Source of the DNA: Larkinella sp051857545
GTDB lineage: Bacteria > Bacteroidota > Bacteroidia > Cytophagales > Spirosomataceae
DNA: 64,000 nucleotides
Direction of reading: 5' to 3'
Assembly: GCF_051857545.1 (NCBI RefSeq)
Contig: NZ_JBPZHB010000006.1
Location: forward strand, 372,001-436,000
The notes under the pieces are model-generated. The model did not search any database and had not been told where the DNA came from. It saw nothing but the letters and a program-made list of their open reading frames with translations. Of the stretch, positions 1-8,351 are shown in pieces (the stretch's first letter is position 1; each line of letters begins with the position of its first letter). The translations under genes were made by a program, and so were the position numbers.

Positions 1-22
1 CCTGACAGGTCTTTTGCTCTTT

Positions 23-1357
23 TCAGGCTTCTTTCAGTTCAAAAAGTCCTTCGTTCAGCGCATTCAGGGCTTCGGCTTTGTAACGCCCGTGAACCAACAA
101 TGAAATGTTGTGTTCGGTACCGCCGTACGAAATCATCCGGATCGGGATGCCTTCCATCGCTTTCAGAACCTGCAGGGCAATACCCGCCTGATCGGCACTG
201 AAATTACCGACAATACAGATAATGGCCTGGTCGTAATCCGGTTCTTCCAGTTCGCAGAACGTCCGTAATTCCGCCATCAGCTCCGTCAGGTTGTCGGTTT
301 TGTCAATCGTGACCGAAACCGATACTTCCGAAGTGGCAATCAGATCGACCGGCGTTTTGTATTTTTCAAATACCTCAAAAATCCGGCGCAGAAAACCGTA
401 GGCATTCAGCATCCGCAGCGAATGAATGTACAAAGCCGTGATGCTGTCTTTGGCCGCGATAGCTTTGAACACCTGATCGGACGTTTTGTTGGCAATCAGC
501 GTTCCTTCCGCCGTCGGATCCATCGTGTTTTTCAACCGAACCGGAACGCCGAACATTTTGGCCGGCGTGATGGTGGAGGGGTGCAGGATTTTTGCGCCAA
601 AATAGGCCAATTCAGCGGCTTCTTCAAACGTCAATGCCCGGATCGGGAAGGTTTTCTTGACAATGCGCGGATCGTTGTTGTGCATGCCGTCGATGTCGGT
701 CCAGATCTGGATTTCGTCGGCGCGAATGGCCCCGCCAATCAGCGAAGCCGTGTAGTCCGAACCGCCCCGTTTCAGGTTGTCGACTTCACCGCGCGGATTC
801 CGGCAGATGAACCCCTGCGTCACAATGAGTTTTTTATCACCGTGCGCCCGCAGTAATTCCCGCAGTTTGCGTTCCGTATAATCCAGTTCCGGTTCGCCAT
901 CGGCGTCAATCCGCATAAACTCCAGCGCGGGCAACAGAATGGAATCGTGCTCCAGTTCTTCCAGATACGCCTGAAAGATTTGCGTACTCAGCAATTCGCC
1001 TTCGGCCACCAGTTCTTTCTCCTGTTTCAGCGTAAACGGCTTGATGCGCGTCAGCGACCGAATGAACGAGAACTCGTTTTCGATGATCTTCTGTCCCTTC
1101 GTCAATCCCTCGCTGGTCTTGTACAAGTCGCGAACGAACGAATCATAATGCGCCTTCAGGTGTTCGATTTTCTCGGCCGCTTCGCCCGGCTGATCCGATT
1201 TCAGGGATTCGCCGATGGACAACAGGGCGTTGGTAGTGCCGGACAAAGCCGACAGGACGATGATTTTTTGCTGATCATCGGAGGTAATCAGGTTGCGAAT
1301 CGAGTGCATCCGTTCGGGCTTGCCAACGGACGTTCCGCCAAATTTCCAGACTTGCAT
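23..1357 (-). CDS. lysC: Aspartate kinase, monofunctional
   Basis: Phosphorylates aspartate, the first step towards lysine, threonine and methionine. The protein has 444 residues and opens with the amino-acid-kinase signature KFGGTSVG at residues 5-12. A kinase core follows, with an RGGSDYTASLIG segment near 200 and FGAKILHPSTI near 255. The last third (from about 300) is a pair of ACT-type regulatory regions, so feedback inhibition by an amino acid end product is expected. No homoserine dehydrogenase domain is fused. A GA-rich hairpin repeat sits directly upstream, and ribH lies beyond it on the same strand. The start ATG agrees with the usual N-terminus of the family. Confidence 0.95.
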   Translation of the reverse strand: MQVWKFGGTSVGKPERMHSIRNLITSDDQQKIIVLSALSGTTNALLSIGESLKSDQPGEAAEKIEHLKAHYDSFVRDLYKTSEGLTKGQKIIENEFSFIRSLTRIKPFTLKQEKELVAEGELLSTQIFQAYLEELEHDSILLPALEFMRIDADGEPELDYTERKLRELLRAHGDKKLIVTQGFICRNPRGEVDNLKRGGSDYTASLIGGAIRADEIQIWTDIDGMHNNDPRIVKKTFPIRALTFEEAAELAYFGAKILHPSTITPAKMFGVPVRLKNTMDPTAEGTLIANKTSDQVFKAIAAKDSITALYIHSLRMLNAYGFLRRIFEVFEKYKTPVDLIATSEVSVSVTIDKTDNLTELMAELRTFCELEEPDYDQAIICIVGNFSADQAGIALQVLKAMEGIPIRMISYGGTEHNISLLVHGRYKAEALNALNEGLFELKEA

Positions 1358-1362
1358 ATTAC

Positions 1363-1458
1363 AATGAGTGAATGAGCGAATGAGTGAATGAAGTGAATAG
1401 CTTCGCCAATTAGCTGCTTCCTGCGAAGCTATTCACTCATTCGCTCATTCACTCATTC
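1363..1458. repeat. GA-rich hairpin repeat A (GAATGAGT units)
   Basis: Low-complexity inverted repeat. The left arm (1363-1406) is built from GAATGAGT-like units and ends in GAATAGCTTCGC. The right arm (1423-1458) is its complement, one 8-base unit shorter. The first 20 bases, AATGAGTGAATGAGCGAATG, recur exactly at 54051. The element fills almost all of the ribH-lysC gap. Confidence 0.8.
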
Positions 1459-1470
1459 AAAATTAGATGA

Positions 1471-1968
1471 TTATAAACTGTACACTTGTTGCTGTAATCC
1501 TAACATTTTGATGGCGGTCATGGCGGCTTCGTCGCCTTTGTTGCCGTGAACACCGCCCGCGCGGTCAAGGGCCTGCTGCTGGTTGTTCGGCGTCAGAACC
1601 CCGAAAATAACCGGTTTTCCGGTTTGCAGCCCGACGTTCGTCAATCCCTGCGCCACGGCGTGGTTGATGTAATCGTTGTGCTTGGTTTCGCCCTGAATCA
1701 CACAGCCTAATGCAATAACCGCATCGATTTCTGCCCGTTGGGCAAACCATTGGGCGCCCAAACTCAGCTCGAAACTCCCCGGAACGTTACCCCGGACGAT
1801 GTTTTCGGCTTTGGCGCCGTAGTTGATCAATGTCTGGTAGGCGCCCGAAAACAGGGCTTCGGTTACTTCAGCGTTCCACTCGGCCACCACGATGGCAAAC
1901 TGGCGATGACTGATGTCGGGCAGGTGATCGGTTGAAAAAACACTTAAGTTCTTTAATTCGGATGCCAT
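1471..1968 (-). CDS. ribH: 6,7-dimethyl-8-ribityllumazine synthase
   Basis: Condenses 5-amino-6-ribitylamino-uracil with dihydroxybutanone phosphate in the penultimate step of riboflavin synthesis. At 165 residues it has the usual family length. Visible landmarks are VPGSFELS at 62-69, GCVIQGETKHNDY at 88-100 with the catalytic histidine at 97, and a GNKGDEAA segment near 142. The enzyme normally forms a 60-mer or pentamer in the cytoplasm. It shares the strand of the TPR gene upstream and lysC downstream, but both gaps contain hairpin repeats, so co-transcription is uncertain. Confidence 0.95.
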   Translation of the reverse strand: MASELKNLSVFSTDHLPDISHRQFAIVVAEWNAEVTEALFSGAYQTLINYGAKAENIVRGNVPGSFELSLGAQWFAQRAEIDAVIALGCVIQGETKHNDYINHAVAQGLTNVGLQTGKPVIFGVLTPNNQQQALDRAGGVHGNKGDEAAMTAIKMLGLQQQVYSL

Positions 1969-1971
1969 TCT

Positions 1972-2098
1972 GAACCAGGATTTAACTGATTAAAAGGATT
2001 AACTATGATTACAATAAGTGAATACGGTTGCCGGGATTAGTAAAAAGATTGACAGAAAGAAATCATAGTTCATCATTCTAATCTGTTAAATCCTGGTC
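1972..2098. repeat. Inverted repeat with ACCAGGATTTAAC arms
   Basis: Two arms of about 38 bases (1972-2010 and 2061-2098) are imperfect reverse complements. Shared blocks are ACCAGGATTTAAC, GATTA and AACTATGATT, around a spacer of about 50 bases. The element lies between ribH and the TPR gene, just upstream of the ribH start codon. Confidence 0.7.
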
Positions 2099-2103
2099 AA
2101 AAA

Positions 2104-2134
2104 AAAGGACAAAACCTGGTCGGCTTTGTCCTTT
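2104..2134 (-). terminator. Intrinsic terminator of the TPR gene
   Basis: AAAGGACAAA (2104-2113) pairs with TTTGTCCTTT (2125-2134). Read on the minus strand the stem is followed by a run of T (A-tract 2099-2106 on plus), 24 bases after the TPR stop codon. Confidence 0.75.
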
Positions 2135-2157
2135 CGCAATGGTTGAATTAACGCTGC

Positions 2158-2859
2158 TTACGACTCACCGACCGTGCTTTCCAACACCGATTTATACTTC
2201 TTGGCGTTAGCGGCTTCCGAAGAGGTGGGGTATTTGTCGATAATCGAGTTATAGGTATCAATGGCATCTGAATTTTGCTTGTTTTGCTCGTAGGCAAGGG
2301 CCAGCTTCATCAGATACGCGGGAGTAAAATAGGGATTGGGCTTATAATCAGCCGCTTTTTTGTAGTAGTCGATGGCGTCGCCGTAGGCTTTCTTTTCCAT
2401 GTTGGCATCACCAATCAGGGCGTAGGCACGGGCTTGCACCAGCAAATCCGACGATTTGAAACTTTTCAGTTTTTCAATGGCCTGGTCGTACTGGCCTAAT
2501 TTCAGGAAAGCGACTCCAGCGCGGAAACTGGCGACGTTACCGGTAGGGGTGGCGCTATATTCTTCAGAAACGGCGACCAGACCTTCGTTAGCGCCGTTAC
2601 CATTCAATGATTTTTTCAGTGAATCGGCCTCCCATTCGTAAACCGACGGGAATACGGCCGTTTGTGCTTCCTGGTCCTGGCTGCTCACCCAGTAGCGATA
2701 GCCGATAAAACCGGCCACTACCAGGACAATACCGCCCAGCAGACCCAGAATCAGCTTCTGATTTTTTTCAAAAAACAACTCCGCCTTCCCTAACGAACCC
2801 GCCAGAGCAGCGGGATCTTCCAGAAACTCCAGTTTGGAGTTTGTTTGTGTCTTACTCAT
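2158..2859 (-). CDS. Tetratricopeptide membrane protein (YfgM-like)
   Basis: A 233-residue protein with a cytoplasmic N-terminus, one clear membrane helix at about 36-56, and a soluble C-terminal region made of TPR-like helical repeats. Examples are FLKLGQYDQAIEKL, YGDAIDYYKKAADYKPN and SDAIDTYNSIIDKYPTSSEA. The architecture matches single-pass TPR proteins such as E. coli YfgM, which assist folding at the Sec translocon. That role is family analogy only. The start ATG at 2859 gives a normal N-terminus, and its own terminator lies downstream. Confidence 0.85.
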   Translation of the reverse strand: MSKTQTNSKLEFLEDPAALAGSLGKAELFFEKNQKLILGLLGGIVLVVAGFIGYRYWVSSQDQEAQTAVFPSVYEWEADSLKKSLNGNGANEGLVAVSEEYSATPTGNVASFRAGVAFLKLGQYDQAIEKLKSFKSSDLLVQARAYALIGDANMEKKAYGDAIDYYKKAADYKPNPYFTPAYLMKLALAYEQNKQNSDAIDTYNSIIDKYPTSSEAANAKKYKSVLESTVGES

Positions 2860-3045
2860 TTATAATTATCCAAAATTTCGGACTGCAAATTTAGTAAATC
2901 TCTGGATAATAGAAAGAACAAAGACAAAGTTTTGCGACCAAAGCCCGAACAATCGACATGAAAAAGGGAAGAAAGCGTAGAAAGAAATAAGCTGACAGCC
3001 GTTTCTTTCCTTCCTCCTCCCCTTTCACATTTATGAGGCTCCTGA

Positions 3046-4104
3046 TTATTCCATGATAAACGGATAATCTTTCTGCATGTAGACGTCGCGGAAAGCCTCT
3101 TCCGGTCCCGGATAGGGCGACTCTTCGGCAAACTTCACCGATTCGTCCACGATGCCTTTGATTTTCTGATCGATGGCCGCCAGATCCTCTTCGGTCGCCA
3201 GTTTCTCTTTCAGAATCGTCGCCCGGACGTTCTCGATCGGGTCGCGTTGTTTGTATTGCTCCAGCTCGTCTTTCGTGCGGTATTTCTGCGGATCGGACAT
3301 TGAATGACCCCGGTACCGGTAGGTTCGGAATTCCAGGAACGTCGGCCCGTCGCCTTTGCGGGCACGCTCGGCGGCCCGGCTCACGGCTTCGTGAACGGCT
3401 TCCACATCCATCGCATCGACGGGTTCCGACGGCATGTCGTAGGCTTCACCCAGCGTATACAGATCCGTTACGTTCGATGTCCGGGCCACGGACGTTCCCA
3501 TCGCGTAACCGTTATTTTCTACCACAAAAATAACCGGCAGTTTCCAGGTCATGGCCATGTTCAGCGTTTCGTGGAACGAACCTTGCCGAACGGCACCGTC
3601 GCCCATGAAACACATGCACAGGTTGGTGGTTTTGTTGTATTTCTCGGCAAAAGCGATCCCGGCTCCCATCGGAATCTGGCCACCCACAATGCCGTGGCCG
3701 CCCATGAAATTCACCGACTTATCGAAAATGTGCATCGAACCGCCTTTGCCTTTCGACGAGCCGGTTTGTTTGCCAAATAACTCGGCCATAATGGCTTTCG
3801 GGTCAGAACCCAACGCCAGCGGAATGCCATGGTCGCGGTAGGCCGTAATCCATTTATCATCTTTGGTCAGGGCTGAATACGACCCCGAAGAGCAGGCTTC
3901 CTGCCCAATGTAAAGGTGACAGAAACCCCGGATTTTCTGCTGTCCGTAGAGCTGACCGGCTTTTTCTTCAAATTTACGTTGCAGCATCATCGACTCATAC
4001 CAGTACAGGTAGCGTTCTTTCGGATGCTTGGTTTTAGCAGCGGCTGGCGATGCGTCGCCTGGCGAAGCGTCGCCCGGCTTAGATTTTTCCTTTACACTTG
4101 CCAT
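3046..4104 (-). CDS. pdhA: Pyruvate dehydrogenase E1 component, alpha subunit
   Basis: Thiamine-diphosphate-dependent decarboxylation of pyruvate in the pyruvate dehydrogenase complex. The start was set at the ATG at 4104 (352 residues). The frame stays open to 4308, but that part has no family similarity and would overlap recF. The TPP motif runs from GDG (167-169) to NN (196-197), and the phosphorylation-loop-like RYRGHSMSDP segment is present. The N-terminus carries a direct repeat GDASPGDASP (11-20) and an alanine/lysine-rich linker before the conserved core. The beta subunit and E2 are not adjacent. Transcribed divergently from recF. Confidence 0.93.
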   Translation of the reverse strand: MASVKEKSKPGDASPGDASPAAAKTKHPKERYLYWYESMMLQRKFEEKAGQLYGQQKIRGFCHLYIGQEACSSGSYSALTKDDKWITAYRDHGIPLALGSDPKAIMAELFGKQTGSSKGKGGSMHIFDKSVNFMGGHGIVGGQIPMGAGIAFAEKYNKTTNLCMCFMGDGAVRQGSFHETLNMAMTWKLPVIFVVENNGYAMGTSVARTSNVTDLYTLGEAYDMPSEPVDAMDVEAVHEAVSRAAERARKGDGPTFLEFRTYRYRGHSMSDPQKYRTKDELEQYKQRDPIENVRATILKEKLATEEDLAAIDQKIKGIVDESVKFAEESPYPGPEEAFRDVYMQKDYPFIME

Positions 4105-4273
4105 AGAGTTCGTTGGGCGTAAAAAAAGGATAACCGAATAAAACGGAAATCGTTGTGCGATACAGGGAACCGGTCCTAACGTAACAAACGACCTGTATCT
4201 TTGTTGCTTAAACACGCGGCTGTTACCACCACGATGCCGCGAAAATACGCAATTCCTGCTAACAACCATACCG

Positions 4274-5359
4274 ATGTATTTGGAAAAACTCAACCTGACC
4301 AACTTCAAAAACTACGAGGAAGGGAGTTTTACATTGAGCGAACAGATTAATTGCATCGTTGGACCGAATGGAAGCGGGAAAACCAACCTGCTCGACGCCG
4401 TTTATTTTTTGTCGCTGAGCAAGAGTGCGTTTCATAACCAGGATGCGTTGAGCATTCACCACCAGAGCGATTTTTTCATCATCGACGGCATTTTCCGCCA
4501 CGACGATAAACCGACGCAGATCACCTGTAGCCTGCAACGCGGACAGCGAAAGGTGTTGTTGTCGGACAAAAAACCGTATGAGCGCATCAGCGAACACATC
4601 GGACGGTTTCCGGTGGTGATGCTGGCGCCCAACGACACCGATCTGGTGCGCGAACACAGCGAGGAACGGCGGCATTTTTTCGACGGCGTTCTGTCACAAC
4701 TGGATGCCGACTACCTCCGCGATTACCTGTTCTATCAACAGATTCTGAAACAGCGAAACGGTACGCTGAAGCTTTTTGCCGAGCGGAATTACCTGGACGA
4801 AGAACTGCTGGAAACCTACAACGAACCGCTTTTGCAACTGGCCGGGCGCATTTACCAACGCCGGAAGCAGTTCATCGGCGACTTTCTGCCCATTGTTCAA
4901 AAGCATTATGCCTACCTGAGCGACGCCCGCGAAGCGGTCGATATCATTTACGAATCGGAAGTGGGCAACGAGGAATTCCCGAAAGATTTCCGCCGAAACC
5001 GCCAGCGGGATATTCAGTTGCAGCGTACCAACAAGGGCGTTCACAAAGACGATTACGTGTTTGAAGCCAACGGCGTGGCCTTGAAAAAATTCGGTTCGCA
5101 GGGCCAGCAGAAAACCTTTGTCATTGCTTTAAAACTCGCGCAGTTCGAGCAATTACAAGCCGAGAAAGGCGTAAAACCGATGTTACTACTGGACGATATC
5201 TTCGATAAACTCGACGACCGCCGAATCGACAAGCTCATCACCTTGATGGAACACCATACCTTCGGCCAGATTTTCATCACCGACGCCCGCCCCGACCGCA
5301 CGCGCGAACTGCTGACCTCGGTGAAAGCCGATGTCGCGTATTTTCGGACGGAAGGGTAA
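4274..5359 (+). CDS. recF: DNA replication and repair protein RecF
   Basis: SMC-like ATPase that loads RecA at single-strand gaps with RecO and RecR. It has 361 residues, the normal length. The Walker A motif GPNGSGKT is at 30-37, an FGSQGQQKT signature lies near 275, and Walker B is MLLLDDIFDKLD near 300. The N-terminal MYLEKLNLTNFKNY is typical and fixes the start. A possible promoter element TATCTTTG (4196-4203) lies upstream, but no good -33 box was found at the expected distance. Confidence 0.95.
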   Translation: MYLEKLNLTNFKNYEEGSFTLSEQINCIVGPNGSGKTNLLDAVYFLSLSKSAFHNQDALSIHHQSDFFIIDGIFRHDDKPTQITCSLQRGQRKVLLSDKKPYERISEHIGRFPVVMLAPNDTDLVREHSEERRHFFDGVLSQLDADYLRDYLFYQQILKQRNGTLKLFAERNYLDEELLETYNEPLLQLAGRIYQRRKQFIGDFLPIVQKHYAYLSDAREAVDIIYESEVGNEEFPKDFRRNRQRDIQLQRTNKGVHKDDYVFEANGVALKKFGSQGQQKTFVIALKLAQFEQLQAEKGVKPMLLLDDIFDKLDDRRIDKLITLMEHHTFGQIFITDARPDRTRELLTSVKADVAYFRTEG

Positions 5360-5382
5360 AATACCTCCAAATCCATTTTTAT

Positions 5383-5450
5383 CATAATATTTCTGGATTT
5401 GAATCCAGAAATATTATGTATTTTCAGGATTTAAATCCAGAAACAGTATG
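5383..5450. promoter_or_regulatory. Palindrome plus partial copy overlapping the AAA_14 start codon
   Basis: A 17-bp perfect inverted repeat (5383-5399 and 5402-5418, two-base centre) has the core TCTGGATTTGAATCCAGA. A second copy of its right half (5423-5450, about 24 of 28 bases matching 5391-5418) ends in the ATG start codon of the ATPase gene. The position suggests an operator or a translation-blocking structure. Confidence 0.5.
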
Positions 5451-6578
5451 ATTGAGCGAATACTACAGAAAAAGATAGAGCAGCGACTTTTTAAAGGTAA
5501 AGCCATTCTACTTTTTGGACCTCGTCAATCAGGCAAGTCTACACTGGTTGAATTGATGCTGGCCGAAAAAGATCATTTGTACCTCAATGGCGATGATTAT
5601 GATGTTCGGGAAATCCTAACGAATACGACCGCTACAAAGCTAAAAACCGTAGTTGGTAACAAACCCATCCTGTTTATTGACGAAGCCCAACGGATTCCCA
5701 ACATCGGTCTTACGCTTAAATTATTTACTGATCAGATAAAAACCGTTCAGGTCATTGCGACCGGTTCTTCGGCCTTCGAATTATCTAGTCAGGTCAACGA
5801 GCCGCTGACGGGGCGCAAATATGAGTTTATGCTTTACCCGCTGAGTTTCGCCGAGATGGTTCAGCAGAATGGGTTGCTCCACGAAAAAAGGCTTTTGGAA
5901 CACCGATTGATCTATGGCTGCTATCCGGAAATCGTTACCAAAGTTGGAGAAGAAGCGGAATTGCTGAAGCTCCTGGCGAGCAGCTATCTCTATAAAGATC
6001 TGTTAATGCTGGAACAGGTTAAAAAACCGTTGCTTCTTGAAAAACTACTCAAAGCACTTGCCTTGCAGGTAGGAAGCGAGATCAGTTATCACGAGATTGG
6101 GCAGACTGTTGGTAGTGATCAAAAAACCATTGAAAAATACATTGATTTATTAGAAAAAACTTATGTAGTTTTTCGATTACCGGCGCTCAACCGGAATGTA
6201 CGGAATGAAATTAAAAAGGGTAAGAAGGTCTATTTCTATGATTGCGGTATACGAAATGCCATTTTGAATAACTTTAAACCGCTTCAGTCCCGAACGGATG
6301 TAGGTGCCTTGTGGGAAAACTACGTGATCTCTGAACGCATGAAATACCTTCACTATCACGATTTAAGTGTAAATCAGTATTTTTGGCGTACAACCCAGCA
6401 GCAAGAGATCGATCTGATCGAGGATTATGGTGATAAGTTGGAAGCTTATGAATTCAAATGGAATAAACGGGATAAAGTGCGGTTTCCTCAGACCTTTACC
6501 GAAAACTATGCGGGGTCAGGAACATCGGTTATTTCTCCCGAGAATGTTGAGGAATTCTTATTGAACTCGCCTGCGTAG
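5448..6578 (+). CDS. AAA_14 / DUF4143 family ATPase
   Basis: A 376-residue protein. It has an N-terminal P-loop ATPase: Walker A GPRQSGKST at 24-32, Walker B ILFIDEAQ at 74-81 and sensor segment IATGSSAFEL near 105. The C-terminal half is of the DUF4143 type, with GALWENYVISE and FWRTTQQQEIDLIE, a restriction-endonuclease-like fold core. Members are common, patchily distributed accessory genes of unknown function. Base composition differs from the neighbours: 5461-5520 has 21 G/C of 60, against 33 of 60 at 6601-6660 in yifB. This suggests recent acquisition. Only 4 bases separate its stop from that of the convergent yifB. Confidence 0.88.
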   Translation: MIERILQKKIEQRLFKGKAILLFGPRQSGKSTLVELMLAEKDHLYLNGDDYDVREILTNTTATKLKTVVGNKPILFIDEAQRIPNIGLTLKLFTDQIKTVQVIATGSSAFELSSQVNEPLTGRKYEFMLYPLSFAEMVQQNGLLHEKRLLEHRLIYGCYPEIVTKVGEEAELLKLLASSYLYKDLLMLEQVKKPLLLEKLLKALALQVGSEISYHEIGQTVGSDQKTIEKYIDLLEKTYVVFRLPALNRNVRNEIKKGKKVYFYDCGIRNAILNNFKPLQSRTDVGALWENYVISERMKYLHYHDLSVNQYFWRTTQQQEIDLIEDYGDKLEAYEFKWNKRDKVRFPQTFTENYAGSGTSVISPENVEEFLLNSPA

Positions 6579-6582
6579 ACAA

Positions 6583-8124
6583 TCACCCCGCCCAGTTCTC
6601 CCGATCCAGACTCCGGTATTGAATGGCCTCCGCCAGATGCTCGATCTCGATGTGTTCAGTGCCCGCCAAATCCGCAATCGTACGCGACACTTTCAGAATC
6701 CGGTCGTAGGCGCGGGCCGACAAGCCCAGCCGTTCCATGGCGGTTTTTAGCAACGCCAAACCCGCCGGGCTGATGACGCAAACCTCTTTCACCATCTGCG
6801 ACGGCATCATGGCATTAGAATAAATACCGGATTGCTCGCCAAACCGCTTCGTCTGGATTTCCCGCGCCTGGATCACTCGCTCCCGGATGGTTTCGCTGCC
6901 TTCCGACAGGCGGTTGGCAGTCATCTGGTCGAACGAAACCGGCGTCACTTCCACGTGCAGGTCAATGCGGTCGAGCAAGGGCCCGCTGATTTTGTTTAAA
7001 TACCGCTGTACGACGCCCGGGCCGCAAACGCATTCTTTTTCGGGGTGGTTGTAATACCCACACGGACACGGATTCATGCTGGCGATCAGCATAAAATTGG
7101 CCGGAAATTCCACCGCCCATTTGGCGCGAGAAATGCTCACTTTTCGTTCTTCGAGCGGCTGGCGCATCACTTCCAGCGCCGTCCGCTTGAACTCCGGTAA
7201 TTCGTCCAGAAACAAAACGCCGTTGTGCGATAACGAGATCTCGCCGGGCTGCGGAAAACTGCCGCCACCCACCAGAGCCGCATCGCTGATGGTGTGGTGC
7301 GGTGACCGAAACGGACGCGTGGCAATCAGCGTGGCCCGGCTGCCCAACTTGCCCGCCACGGAATGAATCTTGGTGGTTTCGAGGGCTTCATGCAGCGTCA
7401 GGGGCGGCAAAATACTGGGCAACCGCTTCGCCAGCATGGTTTTCCCGGCCCCCGGCGGACCAATCATGATCACATTATGACCACCGGCGGCCGCAATTTC
7501 CATCGCCCGTTTGATGTTTTCCTGCCCCTGAACGTGGGCAAAATCGGCATCGTAGGCGTTTTGGGTATTCGTAAACAGTTCCCGTGTGTCGGTCACCAAC
7601 GGTGTGATTTCTTTTTTACCCTCAAAGTATTCCACCGCATCCATCATGGTTTCGACCCCGATCACATCGAGGTTATTGACGATAGCGGCTTCCTGTGCAT
7701 TCTCGGCGGGCAACACAAACCCTTTAAAACCGCGTTTCCGGGCTTCGATCGCAATGGGCAACACGCCTTTGATGGGCCGCAACTTGCCGTCGAGCGACAG
7801 TTCGCCCATGATGACGTAGTCTTCCAGGTTGCGCACCAGCGTAATTTGTTCCGATGCCTGCAGCACACAGAGGCCGATCGGCAAATCGTAGGACGAGCCT
7901 TCCTTGCGGATGTCGGCCGGAGCCAGATTGACAACGACTTTTTGCCGGGGCATCCGGTAGCCGAAATATTTCAGGGACGATTCGACACGTTGTTCGCTTT
8001 CTTTGACGGCACTGTCGGGCAAACCGACCATGAAAAAGTGTAATCCCTGTGCCACCGTGATTTCAATGGTAATGATGGTGGCACCAACGCCGTGAACGGC
8101 GCTTCCAAAGGTCTTTGCCAGCAT
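6583..8124 (-). CDS. YifB/ComM family Mg-chelatase-like AAA+ ATPase
   Basis: A 513-residue protein with an N-terminal Lon-protease-like domain (about 1-170), Walker A GPPGAGKT at 222-229, Walker B GVLFLDELPEF, and a cysteine cluster in NPCPCGYYNHPEKECVC near 350. The C-terminal region is the Mg-chelatase-like ATPase domain. ComM in naturally transformable bacteria is a hexameric helicase driving branch migration during transformation. That role here is by homology. The start at 8124 (MLAKTFGSAVHG) is the family norm. Confidence 0.92.
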   Translation of the reverse strand: MLAKTFGSAVHGVGATIITIEITVAQGLHFFMVGLPDSAVKESEQRVESSLKYFGYRMPRQKVVVNLAPADIRKEGSSYDLPIGLCVLQASEQITLVRNLEDYVIMGELSLDGKLRPIKGVLPIAIEARKRGFKGFVLPAENAQEAAIVNNLDVIGVETMMDAVEYFEGKKEITPLVTDTRELFTNTQNAYDADFAHVQGQENIKRAMEIAAAGGHNVIMIGPPGAGKTMLAKRLPSILPPLTLHEALETTKIHSVAGKLGSRATLIATRPFRSPHHTISDAALVGGGSFPQPGEISLSHNGVLFLDELPEFKRTALEVMRQPLEERKVSISRAKWAVEFPANFMLIASMNPCPCGYYNHPEKECVCGPGVVQRYLNKISGPLLDRIDLHVEVTPVSFDQMTANRLSEGSETIRERVIQAREIQTKRFGEQSGIYSNAMMPSQMVKEVCVISPAGLALLKTAMERLGLSARAYDRILKVSRTIADLAGTEHIEIEHLAEAIQYRSLDRENWAG

Positions 8125-8351
8125 AAAAGCAGGATTTGGATTGTGATCGTTACTCTGCTTAGACGCGCAACCAATCGAAAGGACACAGGAAAACCGGGAC
8201 TTTCTTTGCCATTACCGTTCAAAGGAGCAGCATTTTTTTTGTCTGAATCGACAGATTTCCCACGGGCTTGTTTGTAAACTGTAAAAAGGCAGCAAAATTT
8301 GGAACAAAATTGACAGCTCAGTCAGTAAGAATATCCCTTAACGCTCATACT

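Noticed and set aside
422..1375. Plus-strand ORFs of about 140 codons opposite lysC
   Set aside because: Antisense shadows of a well-conserved kinase gene, with biased composition.
1363..1458. Short repeated units considered as a CRISPR array
   Set aside because: Units of 7-8 bases without spacers and arranged as an inverted repeat; no cas genes in the window.
2856..3131. 91-codon minus-strand ORF between the TPR gene and pdhA
   Set aside because: Low-complexity composition, overlaps the 3' end of pdhA and has no recognisable domain; treated as chance.
4105..4308. N-terminal extension of pdhA to 4308
   Set aside because: The extra 68 residues are not conserved E1-alpha sequence and would overlap the recF start.
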